From the NCBI GenBank assembly GCA_013334525.1, contig JAAXXK010000007.1:1-64000 (forward strand): a DNA stretch of 64,000 bases, read 5' to 3'. Of the stretch, positions 16,473 through 26,608 are shown piece after piece. This stretch comes from Chlorobiaceae bacterium (GTDB taxonomy: Bacteria > Bacteroidota > Chlorobiia > Chlorobiales > Chlorobiaceae). How positions within the stretch are numbered: position 1 is the stretch's first letter; each line of letters begins with the position of its first letter. The notes under the pieces are model-generated. The model searched no databases and had not been told where the DNA came from. It saw only the letters and a program-made list of their open reading frames with translations. The translations under genes and the position numbers were made by a program.

Positions 16473-16952
16473 AAGTAATCGTTGTGCCTTGAGGCATGTC
16501 GGGTCAGGAGCCCCTCGCTGAACTCCCTGCTTGCGGTCGCCGGAACTCATGCCCTGGGTGAAGTTACAATAGTCGATCGTGATAATAATGCCGGACAAAG
16601 CCCGACTGCCTGCAATTTGCAAAAAATTCACAAAGCGGGGGAAAACGGAGTTCGTCAAATACGACAGTCGAGCCGCTTCCCGCAAGGTTTATCCCATTTT
16701 AATGTACTTAATTTTCGTACTCTGTCGAACCCCCGCAAACCTCCCGATGCGATACGCTTCTGCCGATGGGAATAGCTCCTCTTTGTTATATTAAGTAATG
16801 TTCGTGGCTCAAACAGCTCGATCAGGCCGGGTAACTGAAAAGTATTACGCGCTACCGGCAAGGCTCGTAAAAACAACAATCGAACGCTTTCGGAGAGCAT
16901 CTCACGGAAGCAATTGGTGTTTTAACTGAAAATCAGTATTGATCTCGACTCT
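16473..16952. other. Intergenic promoter region between oppD-like gene and mfd
   Basis: 480 bp separating two divergent transcripts. It contains several TATAAT-like stretches (for example around 16785-16800) but no gene, RNA or repeat I recognise. It should hold the promoters of mfd (rightward) and of the oppD-phoB-phoR run (leftward). Confidence 0.5.
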
Positions 16953-19900
16953 ATGAAACTTTCTGCCGATTCTGCACGTCAGTTCGCAAGTATCGTCAAA
17001 AGACCGGTTGCCTTTATACAGGATGCGCTGAAAACCTCGGCGCCATACCGTTCGCTGCACGAAGCACTCGCCACTTCCATGCCGGGTGACAGGCAGGAGA
17101 ACGTCTCCATCTGCGGTGTACGGGGTTCGCTCGCGCCTCTGGTCGCCGCCCAGCTGTTCCGCGATTTCAATGTCCCTGTAGTTCTTTTCAGCAATGCAGA
17201 GAACCAGGAACTCTACGACAATGACCTGCCTATCCTCCTGTCCGACAAGCCTGTCTGCAATACCGGCGACGAACTCTCACCCGCCCTCGGCATGCTTTCG
17301 CGTGGTGATGCGCTGGTGGTCCTGTCATGCTTTGACGACCTCGATACCGATGTCTGCAACGCTGCAGAGTCGGCTGGCCGGATGTTTTCGCTCAGCACCA
17401 ACCTTGATGCCGGTTATGACGCATTGATGCGGTTTCTTGGTGCGAACGGTTTCGACAAAAGGGATTTCGTTGAAGACGAGGGGGAGTTCTCGGTCCGGGG
17501 CTCGATCGTGGACGTGTTCAGCTACGGCAGCAAGGAACCGGTTCGCATCGAGTTTTTCGGCGATTCGATCAGTTCGCTCAGGAGGTTCGACATCGACAGC
17601 CAGCTCTCGTCGACAACCATCGATACCATCGAAATATTCGGCAGCTTCACCGAAGGGGGCGCCTGCGGCTCGAAACCGTCTGGAATACTGGATTACCTGC
17701 CCGAGTCGTCGATAGTCATCGTTGACGACGCGACAGCCATGGCCGGATCAGACAATCGTGAAATGCTCGAAGCCGCCCTGCCGCGATTCAGGCATGTGAT
17801 CGTGCACCGCATCGAAAAAAAGGGTATCGATTTCAGGTCAGGCGCCCAGGACAAGCTCCAGGGCAATTTCAGGATGCTTGCCGAACGCCTCCAGCGTGAA
17901 TCGGCAAAGGGGCTTAAAACGATGTTCGCCTGCAGCTCGCGCCGCGAGATCGAAGAGCTGGTCGAATTCCTTGCGGAAGAGATCCCTGCCGATGGTTTTG
18001 AAGGGGCAACCTCCGGCATCGGGTGGCTGCCGGTGAACCTGCATACCGGTTTCGAATTCGGCGACATGGACCTCTACACCGAGTCGGACATCTTCGGCAA
18101 GTTCCACATGCACCGCGGACACCACCGGCGCAAGGTCAAGGGTATATCGCTCAAGGACCTGCAACGGCTGAAGGTCGGCGATTATGTTGTGCATGAGGAT
18201 TACGGAATCGGTGTGTTCAGGTCGCTCGAAACGATCCAGGTAGGCAATTCGGAGCAGGAGTGCGTACTGGTCGAGTACGAAGGGGGCGACCAGCTCTACG
18301 TCAACGTCCAGAACATCAACCTGCTTTCGAAATACACGGCTTCGGAAGGCTCCCTGCCGAACCTGTCGAAGCTCGGCAGCACCAAATGGGCAGCGAAAAA
18401 GGAGAAGGTCCGCAAAAAGCTGCGCGACATAGCCGCCAAGCTGATCCGCATCTATGCCCAGCGCAAGATGACCCCCGGTTTCGCCTTCGCTCCCGACTCG
18501 ATTTTCCAGCGTGAGTTCGAAGCTTCGTTCATGTTCGAGGAGACCCCCGACCAGTACAAGGCGATCGAGGAGGTCAAGAAGGACATGCAGTCACCCTCCC
18601 CGATGGACCGCCTCATCTGCGGCGATGCCGGGTTCGGCAAGACCGAAATCGCCATGCGCGCCGCATTCAAGGCGATAGAATCGAAAAAGCAGGTCGCCAT
18701 CCTGACCCCGACCACAATCCTGGCCCACCAGCATGGCGAATCCTTTACGCGGCGCTACCAGAACTTCCCGGTAAACATCGCCGTACTGAGCCGGTTCGTG
18801 CCGAAAAAGGAGCAGCAGGAGATCATCGAACGCATTGCCGCCGGCGCGATCGACATCGTGATCGGCACTCACCGGATGGTATCCTCCGATGTCGTATTCA
18901 AGGATCTTGGACTTCTGGTCATCGACGAAGAGCAGCATTTCGGCGTCGAGGTCAAGGAGAAGCTCCGAAATAACTTCCCCGGTGTGGACACCCTGACCAT
19001 GTCAGCCACGCCGATACCTCGGACCATGCAGTTCTCGATGCTCGGCGCCCGCGACATCTCCATAGTATCCACCCCGCCGAAAAACCGGCAGCCGGTCGAG
19101 ACGATCATCACGGAATATGACCCCGATGAGATACAGGCGGCCATCAGGCTGGAGATTCAGCGCGAAGGGCAGACCTTCTTCCTGCACAACCGCATAGCAA
19201 GCCTCGACGAGACCGAGCGCAAGATCAGGGAGCTTGTGCCTTACGCCCGGATTGCGAAGGCACACGGACAGCTGCCGGCACGGGAGCTGGAGAACGTGAT
19301 GATGGATTTCATGCAGAAGGAGCTCGATGTGCTCATATCGACATCGATCATCGGTTCGGGGCTCGACATCTCAAACGCCAATACGATCATCATCAACCGG
19401 GCCGACATGTTCGGCCTGTCGGACCTTTACCAGTTGAGGGGCCGCGTCGGCCGCAGTGAGCGAAAAGCCTATTGCTACCTCGTCACGCCGCCGCTGAGCA
19501 CGCTCAAGCGGGAGGCCATCCAGCGTATCGCCGTGATCGAAAGCTTCACTGAGCTCGGTTCCGGCATCAACGTAGCCCTGCGCGACCTCGACATCAGGGG
19601 TGCGGGTAACCTGCTCGGTGCCGAACAGTCCGGGTTCATCCACGAAATAGGCTTCGACCTCTACCAGAAGATGGTCGAGGAGACGGTTGCAGAACTCAAG
19701 CTTACCGAGTTCAGCCACATCTTCAGCGACAGTGAAAAAGCCGCCCTCAAACCAGTAAGGCCTTGCGACATGGTCTTCTTTTTCGATGCGCTCATACCCG
19801 ACTATTACCTCACCGCCACACAGGAACGGTTTGCCTGTTACGACAGGATTTCGAAAGCCACGCAGGACAGTACGCTCGACAAGCTCGCCCAGGAGTTGAG

Positions 19901-20255
19901 CGACCGGTTCGGCACCCTGCCTGTAGAAGTGCAAAACCTGCTGGCTCTGGCCCGCCTCAAGAATCTCGGATCGTCGATCGGGCTCGAAAAAATAGACATC
20001 CAGTCCTCCACGACCACCTTCTACCTCCCTTCCGACGATGACAAAGAGTTCTACGATGGCGATTTTTTCAAGACACTGATCACCTCACTTCAGGACAGCT
20101 CGCTCCACTCCTATCGCCCGCAGTTCCGGCATGAGAAAAAAATGAAGCTCGCCTTCAACCATCCCGGCGATACCGATATGGAACCCATCGCGCTGATCGA
20201 CCGTTACTCCGCCCTGCTCAATATGCTGGCAAACAGTTCACCAGTAAGCTGTTAA
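16953..20255 (+). CDS. mfd: Transcription-repair coupling factor
   Basis: 1100 residues, normal for Mfd. The N-terminal part has the UvrB-like region ([20 protein letters not shown] near 185). The CarD-like RNA-polymerase-interaction domain starts near residue 405 ([20 protein letters not shown]). The RecG-like translocase has Walker [19 protein letters not shown] near 553, DEEQ in [17 protein letters not shown] near 656, SATPIPRTM, and motif VI region [16 protein letters not shown] near 835. The C-terminal TRCF domain follows. Mfd removes RNA polymerase stalled at DNA lesions and recruits UvrA. It is transcribed away from oppD; the chlorosome gene 183 bp downstream on the same strand probably has its own promoter. 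Confidence 0.98.
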   Translation: MKLSADSARQFASIVKRPVAFIQDALKTSAPYRSLHEALATSMPGDRQENVSICGVRGSLAPLVAAQLFRDFNVPVVLFSNAENQELYDNDLPILLSDKPVCNTGDELSPALGMLSRGDALVVLSCFDDLDTDVCNAAESAGRMFSLSTNLDAGYDALMRFLGANGFDKRDFVEDEGEFSVRGSIVDVFSYGSKEPVRIEFFGDSISSLRRFDIDSQLSSTTIDTIEIFGSFTEGGACGSKPSGILDYLPESSIVIVDDATAMAGSDNREMLEAALPRFRHVIVHRIEKKGIDFRSGAQDKLQGNFRMLAERLQRESAKGLKTMFACSSRREIEELVEFLAEEIPADGFEGATSGIGWLPVNLHTGFEFGDMDLYTESDIFGKFHMHRGHHRRKVKGISLKDLQRLKVGDYVVHEDYGIGVFRSLETIQVGNSEQECVLVEYEGGDQLYVNVQNINLLSKYTASEGSLPNLSKLGSTKWAAKKEKVRKKLRDIAAKLIRIYAQRKMTPGFAFAPDSIFQREFEASFMFEETPDQYKAIEEVKKDMQSPSPMDRLICGDAGFGKTEIAMRAAFKAIESKKQVAILTPTTILAHQHGESFTRRYQNFPVNIAVLSRFVPKKEQQEIIERIAAGAIDIVIGTHRMVSSDVVFKDLGLLVIDEEQHFGVEVKEKLRNNFPGVDTLTMSATPIPRTMQFSMLGARDISIVSTPPKNRQPVETIITEYDPDEIQAAIRLEIQREGQTFFLHNRIASLDETERKIRELVPYARIAKAHGQLPARELENVMMDFMQKELDVLISTSIIGSGLDISNANTIIINRADMFGLSDLYQLRGRVGRSERKAYCYLVTPPLSTLKREAIQRIAVIESFTELGSGINVALRDLDIRGAGNLLGAEQSGFIHEIGFDLYQKMVEETVAELKLTEFSHIFSDSEKAALKPVRPCDMVFFFDALIPDYYLTATQERFACYDRISKATQDSTLDKLAQELSDRFGTLPVEVQNLLALARLKNLGSSIGLEKIDIQSSTTTFYLPSDDDKEFYDGDFFKTLITSLQDSSLHSYRPQFRHEKKMKLAFNHPGDTDMEPIALIDRYSALLNMLANSSPVSC

Positions 20256-20438
20256 GGCTATACGAAGCGATCCTGCCCCGGCTGCTCCATACTCCTCTTC
20301 TGCCCGTGCTTTCGACGGCACGGAATATTTTTTCTTTTCCCTCAAAATCTCTGATTTCTCATGCAACTTTTTCCTAAACTGGAATGGTTATGGATTATAT
20401 GAAGGAAAAGCCTTCGTAAACATTAAATAATTACAACC

Positions 20439-21104
20439 ATGAGTATCAACATAAATGACCGGGAGTACGAAGCGAAAATCGGGGATAGGTTGCTCGATGT
20501 AGCTCGTGCGAACCACAGCCATATAGGCTACTTCTGTGGAGGCAATGCAATTTGCCAGACCTGTTACGTAAAGGTTCTTGAAGGTCAGGAGCTGCTCTCT
20601 CCCATTACTGAAGCTGAAAAAGCGATGCTTTCCGAGGCGCTGATCAGTGAAGGTAGCCGCATGGCCTGCCAGACCAAGATAGAGAAACCTGGCACCATCA
20701 GGATACTGACGACCGTTGAAGAGGCGAAACAGATGGTCGAATCAAATCCGGCAGCTATTCCGGCCTACATGGGCAAGATGGGGTGGGAATCGGCAATCAA
20801 GTTTACCGATACCATAGCGTTTCAGGCCAAACGCGAACAGGGTGAGTACAAACTTGGGCTCTGGCAGCTGTTGACCGATGTCGTAGCCGGCATAGGCGAC
20901 GCGTTACAGCTGGTGGTCGAAGCAGTGCAGTCAGTATTCGCTGCGAAGCCTGCTGCCGTTACGGCAACGGTGGAGCCATCAAAGGCCGAAACCTGTTGCG
21001 GTTCAAACGCCGGCAACCTGACCTGCTGCACCACAGGCGAAGGAAACACGGTGTCGTCAGAGATAGTCCGGCATCATCAGCACAGCACGGCCTGCTGCAA
21101 TTGA
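20439..21104 (+). CDS. csmX: Chlorosome envelope [2Fe-2S] protein, CsmX/CsmI/CsmJ family
   Basis: 221 residues. Residues 1-95 form a plant-type [2Fe-2S] ferredoxin domain with the ligand set C-x4-C-x2-C plus a distant Cys: [15 protein letters not shown] and [16 protein letters not shown]. The middle is hydrophobic and amphipathic ([20 protein letters not shown]), and the tail is cysteine-rich ([19 protein letters not shown]...TACCN), with six cysteines beyond the cluster. In green sulfur bacteria CsmI, CsmJ and CsmX sit in the chlorosome envelope and are thought to control electron flow and redox quenching of bacteriochlorophyll excitation. The exact symbol is my best guess from length (221) and its neighbour; the family is certain. 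A terminator at 21148 closes the unit. Confidence 0.88.
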   Translation: MSININDREYEAKIGDRLLDVARANHSHIGYFCGGNAICQTCYVKVLEGQELLSPITEAEKAMLSEALISEGSRMACQTKIEKPGTIRILTTVEEAKQMVESNPAAIPAYMGKMGWESAIKFTDTIAFQAKREQGEYKLGLWQLLTDVVAGIGDALQLVVEAVQSVFAAKPAAVTATVEPSKAETCCGSNAGNLTCCTTGEGNTVSSEIVRHHQHSTACCN

Positions 21105-21147
21105 CAAGCGTCTGGAACAGGCCGATTCAAAACAGTCAAAAGCACAC

Positions 21148-21176
21148 AAGGGCTACCTGAAAAGGTGGCCCTTTTA
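21148..21176 (+). terminator. Terminator after the first chlorosome gene
   Basis: Stem AAGGGCTACC / GGTGGCCCTT with loop TGAAAA and a following TTTTACATT, 44 bp past the stop codon. Confidence 0.8.
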
Positions 21177-21190
21177 CATTGGTATGCATG

Positions 21191-21501
21191 GAAGAGGCCG
21201 TCTCATAACAGCACATCTGTTTATTGGTTTAAAGGAGGGCGGGTTTTCCAACCCGCCATTACAATTCATAGAGTGCCGGGAAATCGAATGGCGGACAGGA
21301 ATGTCCGCCCTCCTTTGGTTGAAAATCCTTTTGAGACAACCTTGCTGACGGGGTCGGTTTACCAGCTTATCACTCATGTGTGGATCACAGGACGGGCGGA
21401 CACGCAGGTCCGCCCCTACGGGAAGGAGATTAACGGAACGGGCTCATGTTTTGTTGTCGTGAATATGAAGCTGTCTCAGTTTTGATTCTGAGACAACCTT
21501 C
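21191..21501. repeat. Dispersed palindromic repeat, copy 2 (long composite)
   Basis: Starts GAAGAGGCCGTCTCA. It holds GGAGGGCGGGTTTTCCAACC then CGCCATTA, and GAATGGCGGACAGGAATGTC then CGCCCTCCTTTGGTTG. A second block GTGTGGATCACAGGACGGGC then GGACACGCAGGTCCGCCCCTACGGG lies before the terminal GAATATGAAGCTGTCTCAG and GAGACAACC. Near-identical pieces occur at 12.7, 44.4 and 48.2 kb. Confidence 0.85.
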
Positions 21502-21589
21502 TACGGGGATGGATGACAAGACACATATATGGATTGAATGATTGGTCTTCGGCATATAATGCATGGATCGGCATTGATTTATAATTCCG

Positions 21590-21780
21590 GACTGATAGGG
21601 GCGGACCTGTGTGTTCGCCCTTTCCCTGGAAGTTACTTCACCAAGGTCGCTTGGCGAACCGCCCCTACGTCCAAAGCGAACGAAGCACAGAATGCAAGCT
21701 TGGCGATTACAGGAATTGTCGACAAACCTTTTGAGACATACTCGTTCCCGGGGCTTTTCAACTGCCTTTTGAGACAACCC
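21590..21780. repeat. Dispersed palindromic repeat, copy 3
   Basis: Contains GGGGCGGACCTGTGTGTTCG then CCC, the GGCGAACCGCCCCTACGT stem and two TTTTGAGACA borders near 21731 and 21769. Less like copies 1 and 2 in its core, but with the same borders. Confidence 0.65.
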
Positions 21781-21989
21781 CTCACTCCCGCAAATGCTTT
21801 ACTGCCGTGCATTCGCCCTGATTACGGTTGAGCTGGAACGGATTTTAGTTATATTTTATTCTAATATGCTACAGGGCACCGCGTTGGATAAAGCAGTCGG
21901 ATCGCGGAACAGGTCACTCGAGGTGCCAGGTAATCAGTACACACAGTCAACCTCTGTATACCCGGCTTACCAATGCAAATCCCATCGCC

Positions 21990-22799
21990 ATGATTATCTA
22001 CATCAACGACAGACCATGTGAAGTACAGGTCGGTGACCTGCTGCTTTCTGCCGCCAAAAACAACAAGGCCCATATCGGCTATATCTGCGGAGGCAACGGC
22101 TTCTGCCAGAGCTGTTTCGTCTATGTCAGCGAAGGCGCTGAACTGCTCTCCCCGCCCAGCGCCGAGGAAAAAGCGTTCATTTCCGACAAGCTCTTCCAGG
22201 AGGGTGGCCGTCTGGCATGCCAGAGCGTCATCGTCAAAGAGGGCACCATCCGCGTCCTTTCGAGGGCTGAAAAACTCAGGAGAATCGTGTTGGGCCTCAA
22301 CGTCCCGGGCTTCATCACCTATGCACAGACCATCGGGTACAATGTCGTCAACCAGTTGCCCTCCGGCGTGACCAATATCGTATCGAGAGTGCGCGAAGGC
22401 AAGCTCAATCCGGTCGATTCGATCGGCAAAATCGCCAGCGGAATTGGCCCTGCATCCCTGCTGGCAGCCAATAACTTCTTTGAGACATTCTCGTTCATGC
22501 AGGCTCCGATCGGCCTGGTGGCCGGTGCGGCCAAAGGCGTTTTCGATACCGCTTCCGGGTTGCTGCAGGCTCCGATCGGCCTGGTAGCCGGCGGCGCAAA
22601 AGGGGTTTTCGACACCGCTTCCGGATTGTTGCAGGCTCCGATCGGCCTGGTGACCGGTGCAGCCAAAGGCGTTTTCGATAACACATCCGGATTGCTGTGC
22701 TCGGTGACCGGCGGCAAACTGCACCTACCGGGATGCAACTGCCCGATCCATGACGATCCGCCTCACGTTATCGAGCGGATCACCATCAAGGCGAAGTAA
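21990..22799 (+). CDS. csmJ: Chlorosome envelope [2Fe-2S] protein, CsmJ-like with expanded internal repeats
   Basis: 269 residues. An N-terminal ferredoxin domain like its neighbour (YICGGNGFCQSCFVYVSEGA, RLACQSVIVKEGTIRVLSRA) is followed by a hydrophobic middle (GFITYAQTIGYNVVNQLPSG) and three tandem copies of a 22-residue unit QAPIGLVAGAAKGVFDTASG-LL between residues about 170 and 236, then a conserved-looking end LHLPGCNCPIHDDPP...ERITIKAK. From memory CsmJ is about 225 residues, so this protein is longer by 44, exactly two of the 22-residue units. Role: chlorosome envelope electron carrier involved in redox control of light harvesting. Symbol is likely, not proved; CsmI is the alternative. 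Confidence 0.85.
   Translation: MIIYINDRPCEVQVGDLLLSAAKNNKAHIGYICGGNGFCQSCFVYVSEGAELLSPPSAEEKAFISDKLFQEGGRLACQSVIVKEGTIRVLSRAEKLRRIVLGLNVPGFITYAQTIGYNVVNQLPSGVTNIVSRVREGKLNPVDSIGKIASGIGPASLLAANNFFETFSFMQAPIGLVAGAAKGVFDTASGLLQAPIGLVAGGAKGVFDTASGLLQAPIGLVTGAAKGVFDNTSGLLCSVTGGKLHLPGCNCPIHDDPPHVIERITIKAK
22499..22696 (+). repeat. Three in-frame tandem 66-bp repeats inside the CsmJ-like gene
   Basis: Units begin at 22499, 22565 and 22631 with GCAGGCTCCGATCGGCCTGG and are nearly identical at DNA level (differences such as GGCGCAAAAGG for GCGGCCAAAGG). Period 66 bp equals 22 codons, so copy number can change without breaking the frame. Confidence 0.95.
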
Positions 22800-22807
22800 A
22801 TTTCCGA

Positions 22808-22880
22808 AAGCTTTTGCTGGAAGCCCCCATCCCCCGGATAATCCTGACTGGGGGCAATTCCGGCAAAACAGCTTTTTTTA
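22808..22880 (+). terminator. Strong terminator after the CsmJ-like gene
   Basis: Nested stem: outer AAGCTTTTGCTGGAA / TTCCGGCAAAACAGCTT, inner GCCCCCA / TGGGGGC, followed by TTTTTTT. It separates the chlorosome gene from alanine dehydrogenase. Confidence 0.85.
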
Positions 22881-22906
22881 TGAAATCCTGACGATCCTTA
22901 ACAACG

Positions 22907-24127
22907 ATGGGCTATTCTTCCGACCTTGAAAGTTTAGAATTTGATCTTGGGGTCAAAACACTTGAGCGCTGGCTGCTGAAGCCTGGAAAAGCGATGAACA
23001 TCGCCATCGCCATCCCGAAGGAAAGAGCCCAGGATGAGCGGCGGGTCGCGCTCTCCCCTGCCGGAGTACAGATCCTTTCGGAACAGGGAATCAGGGTGGT
23101 CGTCGAGACCAATGCCGGAATGTTCTGCAATTTTGATGACGACGCCTATGCCGCGGCAGGAGCTGTGATCGCATTTTCACCCGAAGAGCTTTTCCGCCAG
23201 GCGAACGTCATCGTGAAGGTCTCTCCCCCGCAACCTGAAGAGTTGCCGCTGTTCCTGCCCGGCCAGATGCTTATTTCAGCCCTGCATCTCGGCACCATCA
23301 ACCGGCAGATGATTAAAACCCTGAGCGAAAAAAACATCACCGCCCTCGGCTTCGAGTTCATCGAAACCAGGGACGGAGAGCTCCCTATCGTCAGGACGCT
23401 GAGCGAAATTGCCGGTTCACTGGCCATCCAGACCGCAGCGAAATATCTCGAAACCGGCTACGGCGGAAGCGGCATCCTGCTCGGAGGGATCGCCGGTGTT
23501 CCACCTGCCCACGTTACGATCATCGGTGCCGGAACGGTCGGGCTGTTCGCGGCCCAGGATGCACTCGGCCTTGGGGCCCAGGTTACGGTCATCGACAAGG
23601 AGATCAACCGCCTGAGACGTTTCGAGGCTTTCTTCAATCGCCATCTGGTGACCGCCATAGCGAACGATCACTACATTGCACAGCTTGCCCGAATGTCCGA
23701 TGTGATGATAGGGGCGCTAAGCCCGAAAAAGAAGCTTTCAAAACCGTTGGTAAGCGAATTGGTGGTAAAAACAATGAAGCCCGGATCGGTGATAATCGAC
23801 GTATCGATCGACCAGGGAGCATGTTTCGCCACAAGTCGGCATACATCGCACACCAACCCTATCTATGTCAAACACGGCGTGACCCATTACTGCGTGCCGA
23901 ACATCCCCTCTGCCGTAGCCAAAACCGCATCTTACGCCCTGACCAACACCCTCCTGCCCTTCCTGCAGAAACTGGCCGAACACGAAACCATTCCCGACAT
24001 GCTCTGGAAAAGCCACAGTCTCAGAAAAGGCACCTACCTCTACAAAGGCTATGTCACCAAGAAAATCCTCGCCGAACTGACCGACTTCCCCTATCGCGAA
24101 ATCGACCTGTTGCTCGCCACAGCCTGA
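22907..24127 (+). CDS. ald: Alanine dehydrogenase / transhydrogenase alpha-like protein
   Basis: 406 residues. N-terminal AlaDh_PNT_N domain ([20 protein letters not shown] near 33) and the NAD-binding domain with the Rossmann motif [20 protein letters not shown] near 205. The later part, [18 protein letters not shown] and [20 protein letters not shown], is typical of alanine dehydrogenase. It reversibly deaminates L-alanine to pyruvate with NAD+. I kept the upstream ATG at 22907 because Bacteroidetes homologues also carry an extra 30-40 residues before this domain, though ATG at 22994 is possible. The Bacteroidetes-type group is divergent from Bacillus Ald, so activity as alanine dehydrogenase is likely but not certain. 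Confidence 0.88.
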   Translation: MGYSSDLESLEFDLGVKTLERWLLKPGKAMNIAIAIPKERAQDERRVALSPAGVQILSEQGIRVVVETNAGMFCNFDDDAYAAAGAVIAFSPEELFRQANVIVKVSPPQPEELPLFLPGQMLISALHLGTINRQMIKTLSEKNITALGFEFIETRDGELPIVRTLSEIAGSLAIQTAAKYLETGYGGSGILLGGIAGVPPAHVTIIGAGTVGLFAAQDALGLGAQVTVIDKEINRLRRFEAFFNRHLVTAIANDHYIAQLARMSDVMIGALSPKKKLSKPLVSELVVKTMKPGSVIIDVSIDQGACFATSRHTSHTNPIYVKHGVTHYCVPNIPSAVAKTASYALTNTLLPFLQKLAEHETIPDMLWKSHSLRKGTYLYKGYVTKKILAELTDFPYREIDLLLATA

Positions 24128-24459
24128 TCAGGGACGAAACCCGAACTCCTGCACCTCTGGGGCAGTATTTGAAACCCGCCCTTCTGCATCCGGCTCTATT
24201 CTACAGGAAGCGACAGGCCTGAAAATGCCATTGGCAAAGAGACGCACCTATTAGTGGCCGTCAGTTGTTATAGTAGATGGCTGACGGAGCGGACAGACAG
24301 AATCTATTCAGGAGAGGTTAAACGCTACGGACTTTCAGCAGACTCCTTTTAAATAACCATGAAGTTCAAAGCTTTATAAAGATTTTGAACTTCGCCCCAG
24401 CATAGCCATGACCTCATGGCTGAGTTTAATTGGAGTGCCCTAAACCGGAAAACCCTTAT
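24128..24459. other. Spacer before TMEM175-like gene
   Basis: About 330 bp without a gene. The right part becomes AT-rich, matching the composition of the next gene. A GAAGTTCAAAGCTTTATAAA / TTTGAACTTC inverted repeat at about 24361-24393 could be a terminator or an operator. Nothing else recognised. Confidence 0.45.
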
Positions 24460-25110
24460 ATGTATGAAAAAAATGAAACCGTACGCATTGAATCATTCAG
24501 CGATGGAGTCTTCGCGATAGCAATAACATTGCTGGTTATTGAAATCAAGGTGCCGAGCCATAGTGAGGTTGCCACGATTGGATTGTTCAAGGCTCTGCTG
24601 AATCTGTGGCCAAGTTATCTGGCGTTTTTAACCAGTTTTGCCACCATCCTTGTTTTTTGGGTTCATCATCACTGGATTTTTGTGATGGTCAACAAGTATG
24701 ATCACTCGTTATTTTACCTGAATGGATTATTACTGCTGTTCGTGACGTTCATACCTTTTCCAACGACATTGCTTTCTGATTACCTGATGTATAACGGTTC
24801 AAAGATAGCCGCTATTTTTTACTCGGGAATGTTCGTGGCAATCTCACTCTCATTTGATGCGCTATGGCGACATGTTTCAACAAGACTGATATCAGAAAAT
24901 GCAATTTCAGAAAAAAAAGAGGAGGCAATTGAGATCACGAAGCATTATCGGTTTGGTCCACCACTCTATTTGGGAGCATTCGTGGTTTCGTTTGTATCTG
25001 AACCATTGAGTATTGCCATGTGCCTGCTACTGGCCCTTTTTTTTGCTCTCAGGGGATGGCCGTTTAAAGAGGTGTTGTACAATCCGCAGCAATCGCGTCG
25101 TATACCATAA
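24460..25110 (+). CDS. TMEM175-family membrane protein (DUF1211, potassium channel-like)
   Basis: 216 residues from the ATG at 24460 (an earlier TTG at 24430 is less likely). The signature of the family is present in the first helix: RIESFSDGVFAIAITLLVIE, whose FSDG-x3-I motif lines the pore in bacterial TMEM175 potassium channels. About six hydrophobic helices follow (YLAFLTSFATILVFWVHHHW, FYLNGLLLLFVTFIPFPTTL, IAAIFYSGMFVAISLSF, LGAFVVSFVSEPLSIAMCLL). It has one copy of the unit, as usual in bacteria where four subunits assemble. The coding DNA is much AT-richer than both neighbours, which suggests recent acquisition. Potassium conductance is by homology. Confidence 0.85.
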   Translation: MYEKNETVRIESFSDGVFAIAITLLVIEIKVPSHSEVATIGLFKALLNLWPSYLAFLTSFATILVFWVHHHWIFVMVNKYDHSLFYLNGLLLLFVTFIPFPTTLLSDYLMYNGSKIAAIFYSGMFVAISLSFDALWRHVSTRLISENAISEKKEEAIEITKHYRFGPPLYLGAFVVSFVSEPLSIAMCLLLALFFALRGWPFKEVLYNPQQSRRIP

Positions 25111-25199
25111 TGGCTTCTGATTTTCCCTGATTCTGCCCTTCGCCATCCGGGTCTACCCGACGAGATGAGAAATGCCTGATAATGTCGTTGTTAGATCGC

Positions 25200-26033
25200 C
25201 TACCTGATCTCCTGCCAGTCCCTCGCATAGCGGAAATCGATGCCGGGGGTGCGGCTGGAAAGTTTGGCGATAACGGGCATCATGCGCTTGTATTGGTTTC
25301 TCACAACCATGCGCCTCACCCGGTCGTAAAAGGCGGCTTCGATGCCTTCGGCAAGGATCGCTTCACGATCCATCCGCTCTTCGAGCATCATGTATAAAAG
25401 CATGTCGACCGAGTCATAGCTGAAGCCGAGATCCTGTTCGTCGCTCTGCCCTTCCCAGAGATCGGCTGAGGGCTGTTTGTCGATGAGCGGGGCAGGTATT
25501 TCGAGATGGCGGGCCAGCCCCCTGAGCTGCGTCTTGTAAAGGTCGCCGATCGGGTTTACCGCCGAGGCCATGTCTCCGAACATGGTTCCGTAACCCAGCA
25601 TAAGCTCGGTCTTGTTGCTGGTGCCGAGCACCAGGCTGCTGTCCCTGGCCGAAACGTCGTAGAGGCAAAGCATCCTGGCTCGCGCCATCACGTTTCCCCT
25701 CCTGAGCCGCTCCGCATCCTGACGGGTGGCAAAAAAGGCATCGACCACATCCGTCACAGGCATCGTCTCCGTCCTGATACCGAGCCGGTCCACCAGCAGT
25801 TGTGCGTGGTCGAGGCTCTGTCGGCTGCTGGTCCTGTATGGCATCATGACCGAAAGGACGTTGTCTGGCCCGAGGGCACGCACGGCAAGCTCGCATACGA
25901 CCGCCGAATCGATACCACCCGAAAGGCCAAGCACAACCGAGCCGAATCCGAATTTCCTGATTTCGTTGCGGATGAACGCTATCAGGATCGATTCGACCAG
26001 CCCGTAATCCAGATGGAGGTCATGTGGTTCCAT
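25200..26033 (-). CDS. nadE: NAD synthetase, ammonia-dependent type
   Basis: 277 residues. The ATP-pyrophosphatase P-loop is [20 protein letters not shown] near residues 36-55; further conserved parts are [20 protein letters not shown] then [17 protein letters not shown] and the [17 protein letters not shown] loop. It adenylates nicotinic acid adenine dinucleotide and amidates it to NAD+. No nitrilase-type glutaminase domain is attached, so the nitrogen source is ammonia or a separate glutaminase. Third gene of a tight minus-strand run after the EnvC-like and Yip1 genes (13 and 10 bp gaps). Confidence 0.96.
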   Translation of the reverse strand: MEPHDLHLDYGLVESILIAFIRNEIRKFGFGSVVLGLSGGIDSAVVCELAVRALGPDNVLSVMMPYRTSSRQSLDHAQLLVDRLGIRTETMPVTDVVDAFFATRQDAERLRRGNVMARARMLCLYDVSARDSSLVLGTSNKTELMLGYGTMFGDMASAVNPIGDLYKTQLRGLARHLEIPAPLIDKQPSADLWEGQSDEQDLGFSYDSVDMLLYMMLEERMDREAILAEGIEAAFYDRVRRMVVRNQYKRMMPVIAKLSSRTPGIDFRYARDWQEIR

Positions 26034-26043
26034 ATCGTATCGG

Positions 26044-26595
26044 TCAGAAAGAGGTGAAGAAGCGGATAAGCCCGCTCGAAAGCATGAACGAGCTTATGGT
26101 CGCCACAGCCACAAGCAGGGCGGACTTTCCGAAAAGGGTATCGACCTGCGGGATCTGCTTTTCAAGCATTATCCGCATACCTGACCTCAATATCAGCAAT
26201 GCGTGGAGAAGAGCTGCCGAAATGAAGAGCCAGCGCCAGGTTCCGGTAAAATAGAACGGTTCTGCGAGCCATACCGGGGTCAGCGAAAAGGCGAGTATTG
26301 CCAGGACGTCGTCCTGCAACGATTCCTGCCGGTCATGGCCCAGAACGCTTACCAGCAGACCTGAGAGGAGATAGAGCACGGCGACGTCGACGATGAAACT
26401 GATGACGGCAAGGTACATCGCCGCCTTTGGAACTGCCATGAAAGGCAGCTTGCACAGCTGCACCATCGCGATGACCGGTGCGGCATAATCCTTCATCGCA
26501 TTGATCTCACGGCGTCGGACGCTCGTCTCTTTCCAGAAGGCTTCCGGATGGAACAGCACGGAATAGATCGTCCTGAACAGCCATTTCAGCCCCAT
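26044..26595 (-). CDS. Yip1-family membrane protein
   Basis: 183 residues with about five hydrophobic segments, among them [40 protein letters not shown] and [20 protein letters not shown]. The pattern [20 protein letters not shown] then ET at the start (here preceded by MGL) and the polar loop [20 protein letters not shown] fit the Yip1 domain family of bacterial membrane proteins, whose function is unknown. It lies 13 bp from the EnvC-like gene and 10 bp from nadE, so all three are probably co-transcribed. Confidence 0.75.
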   Translation of the reverse strand: MGLKWLFRTIYSVLFHPEAFWKETSVRRREINAMKDYAAPVIAMVQLCKLPFMAVPKAAMYLAVISFIVDVAVLYLLSGLLVSVLGHDRQESLQDDVLAILAFSLTPVWLAEPFYFTGTWRWLFISAALLHALLILRSGMRIMLEKQIPQVDTLFGKSALLVAVATISSFMLSSGLIRFFTSF

Positions 26596-26608
26596 GATTC
26601 TCTCCCTT

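Larger units (their letters stand above)
21105..21989. other. 885-bp repeat-filled gap between the two chlorosome genes
   Basis: No gene. It contains the terminator at 21148, repeat copy 2 (21191-21501) and a further copy at 21590-21780. The last 180 bp are less repetitive and AT-richer (TTATATTTTATTCTAATATG at 21848-21867) and probably carry the promoter of the next chlorosome gene. Confidence 0.7.

Noticed and set aside
16979-20041. Numerous minus-strand frames across mfd
   Set aside because: High-GC antisense shadows; mfd covers the whole region with conserved motifs.
21430-21777. 115-codon minus-strand frame
   Set aside because: Runs through dispersed repeats; similar frames occur in other repeat copies.
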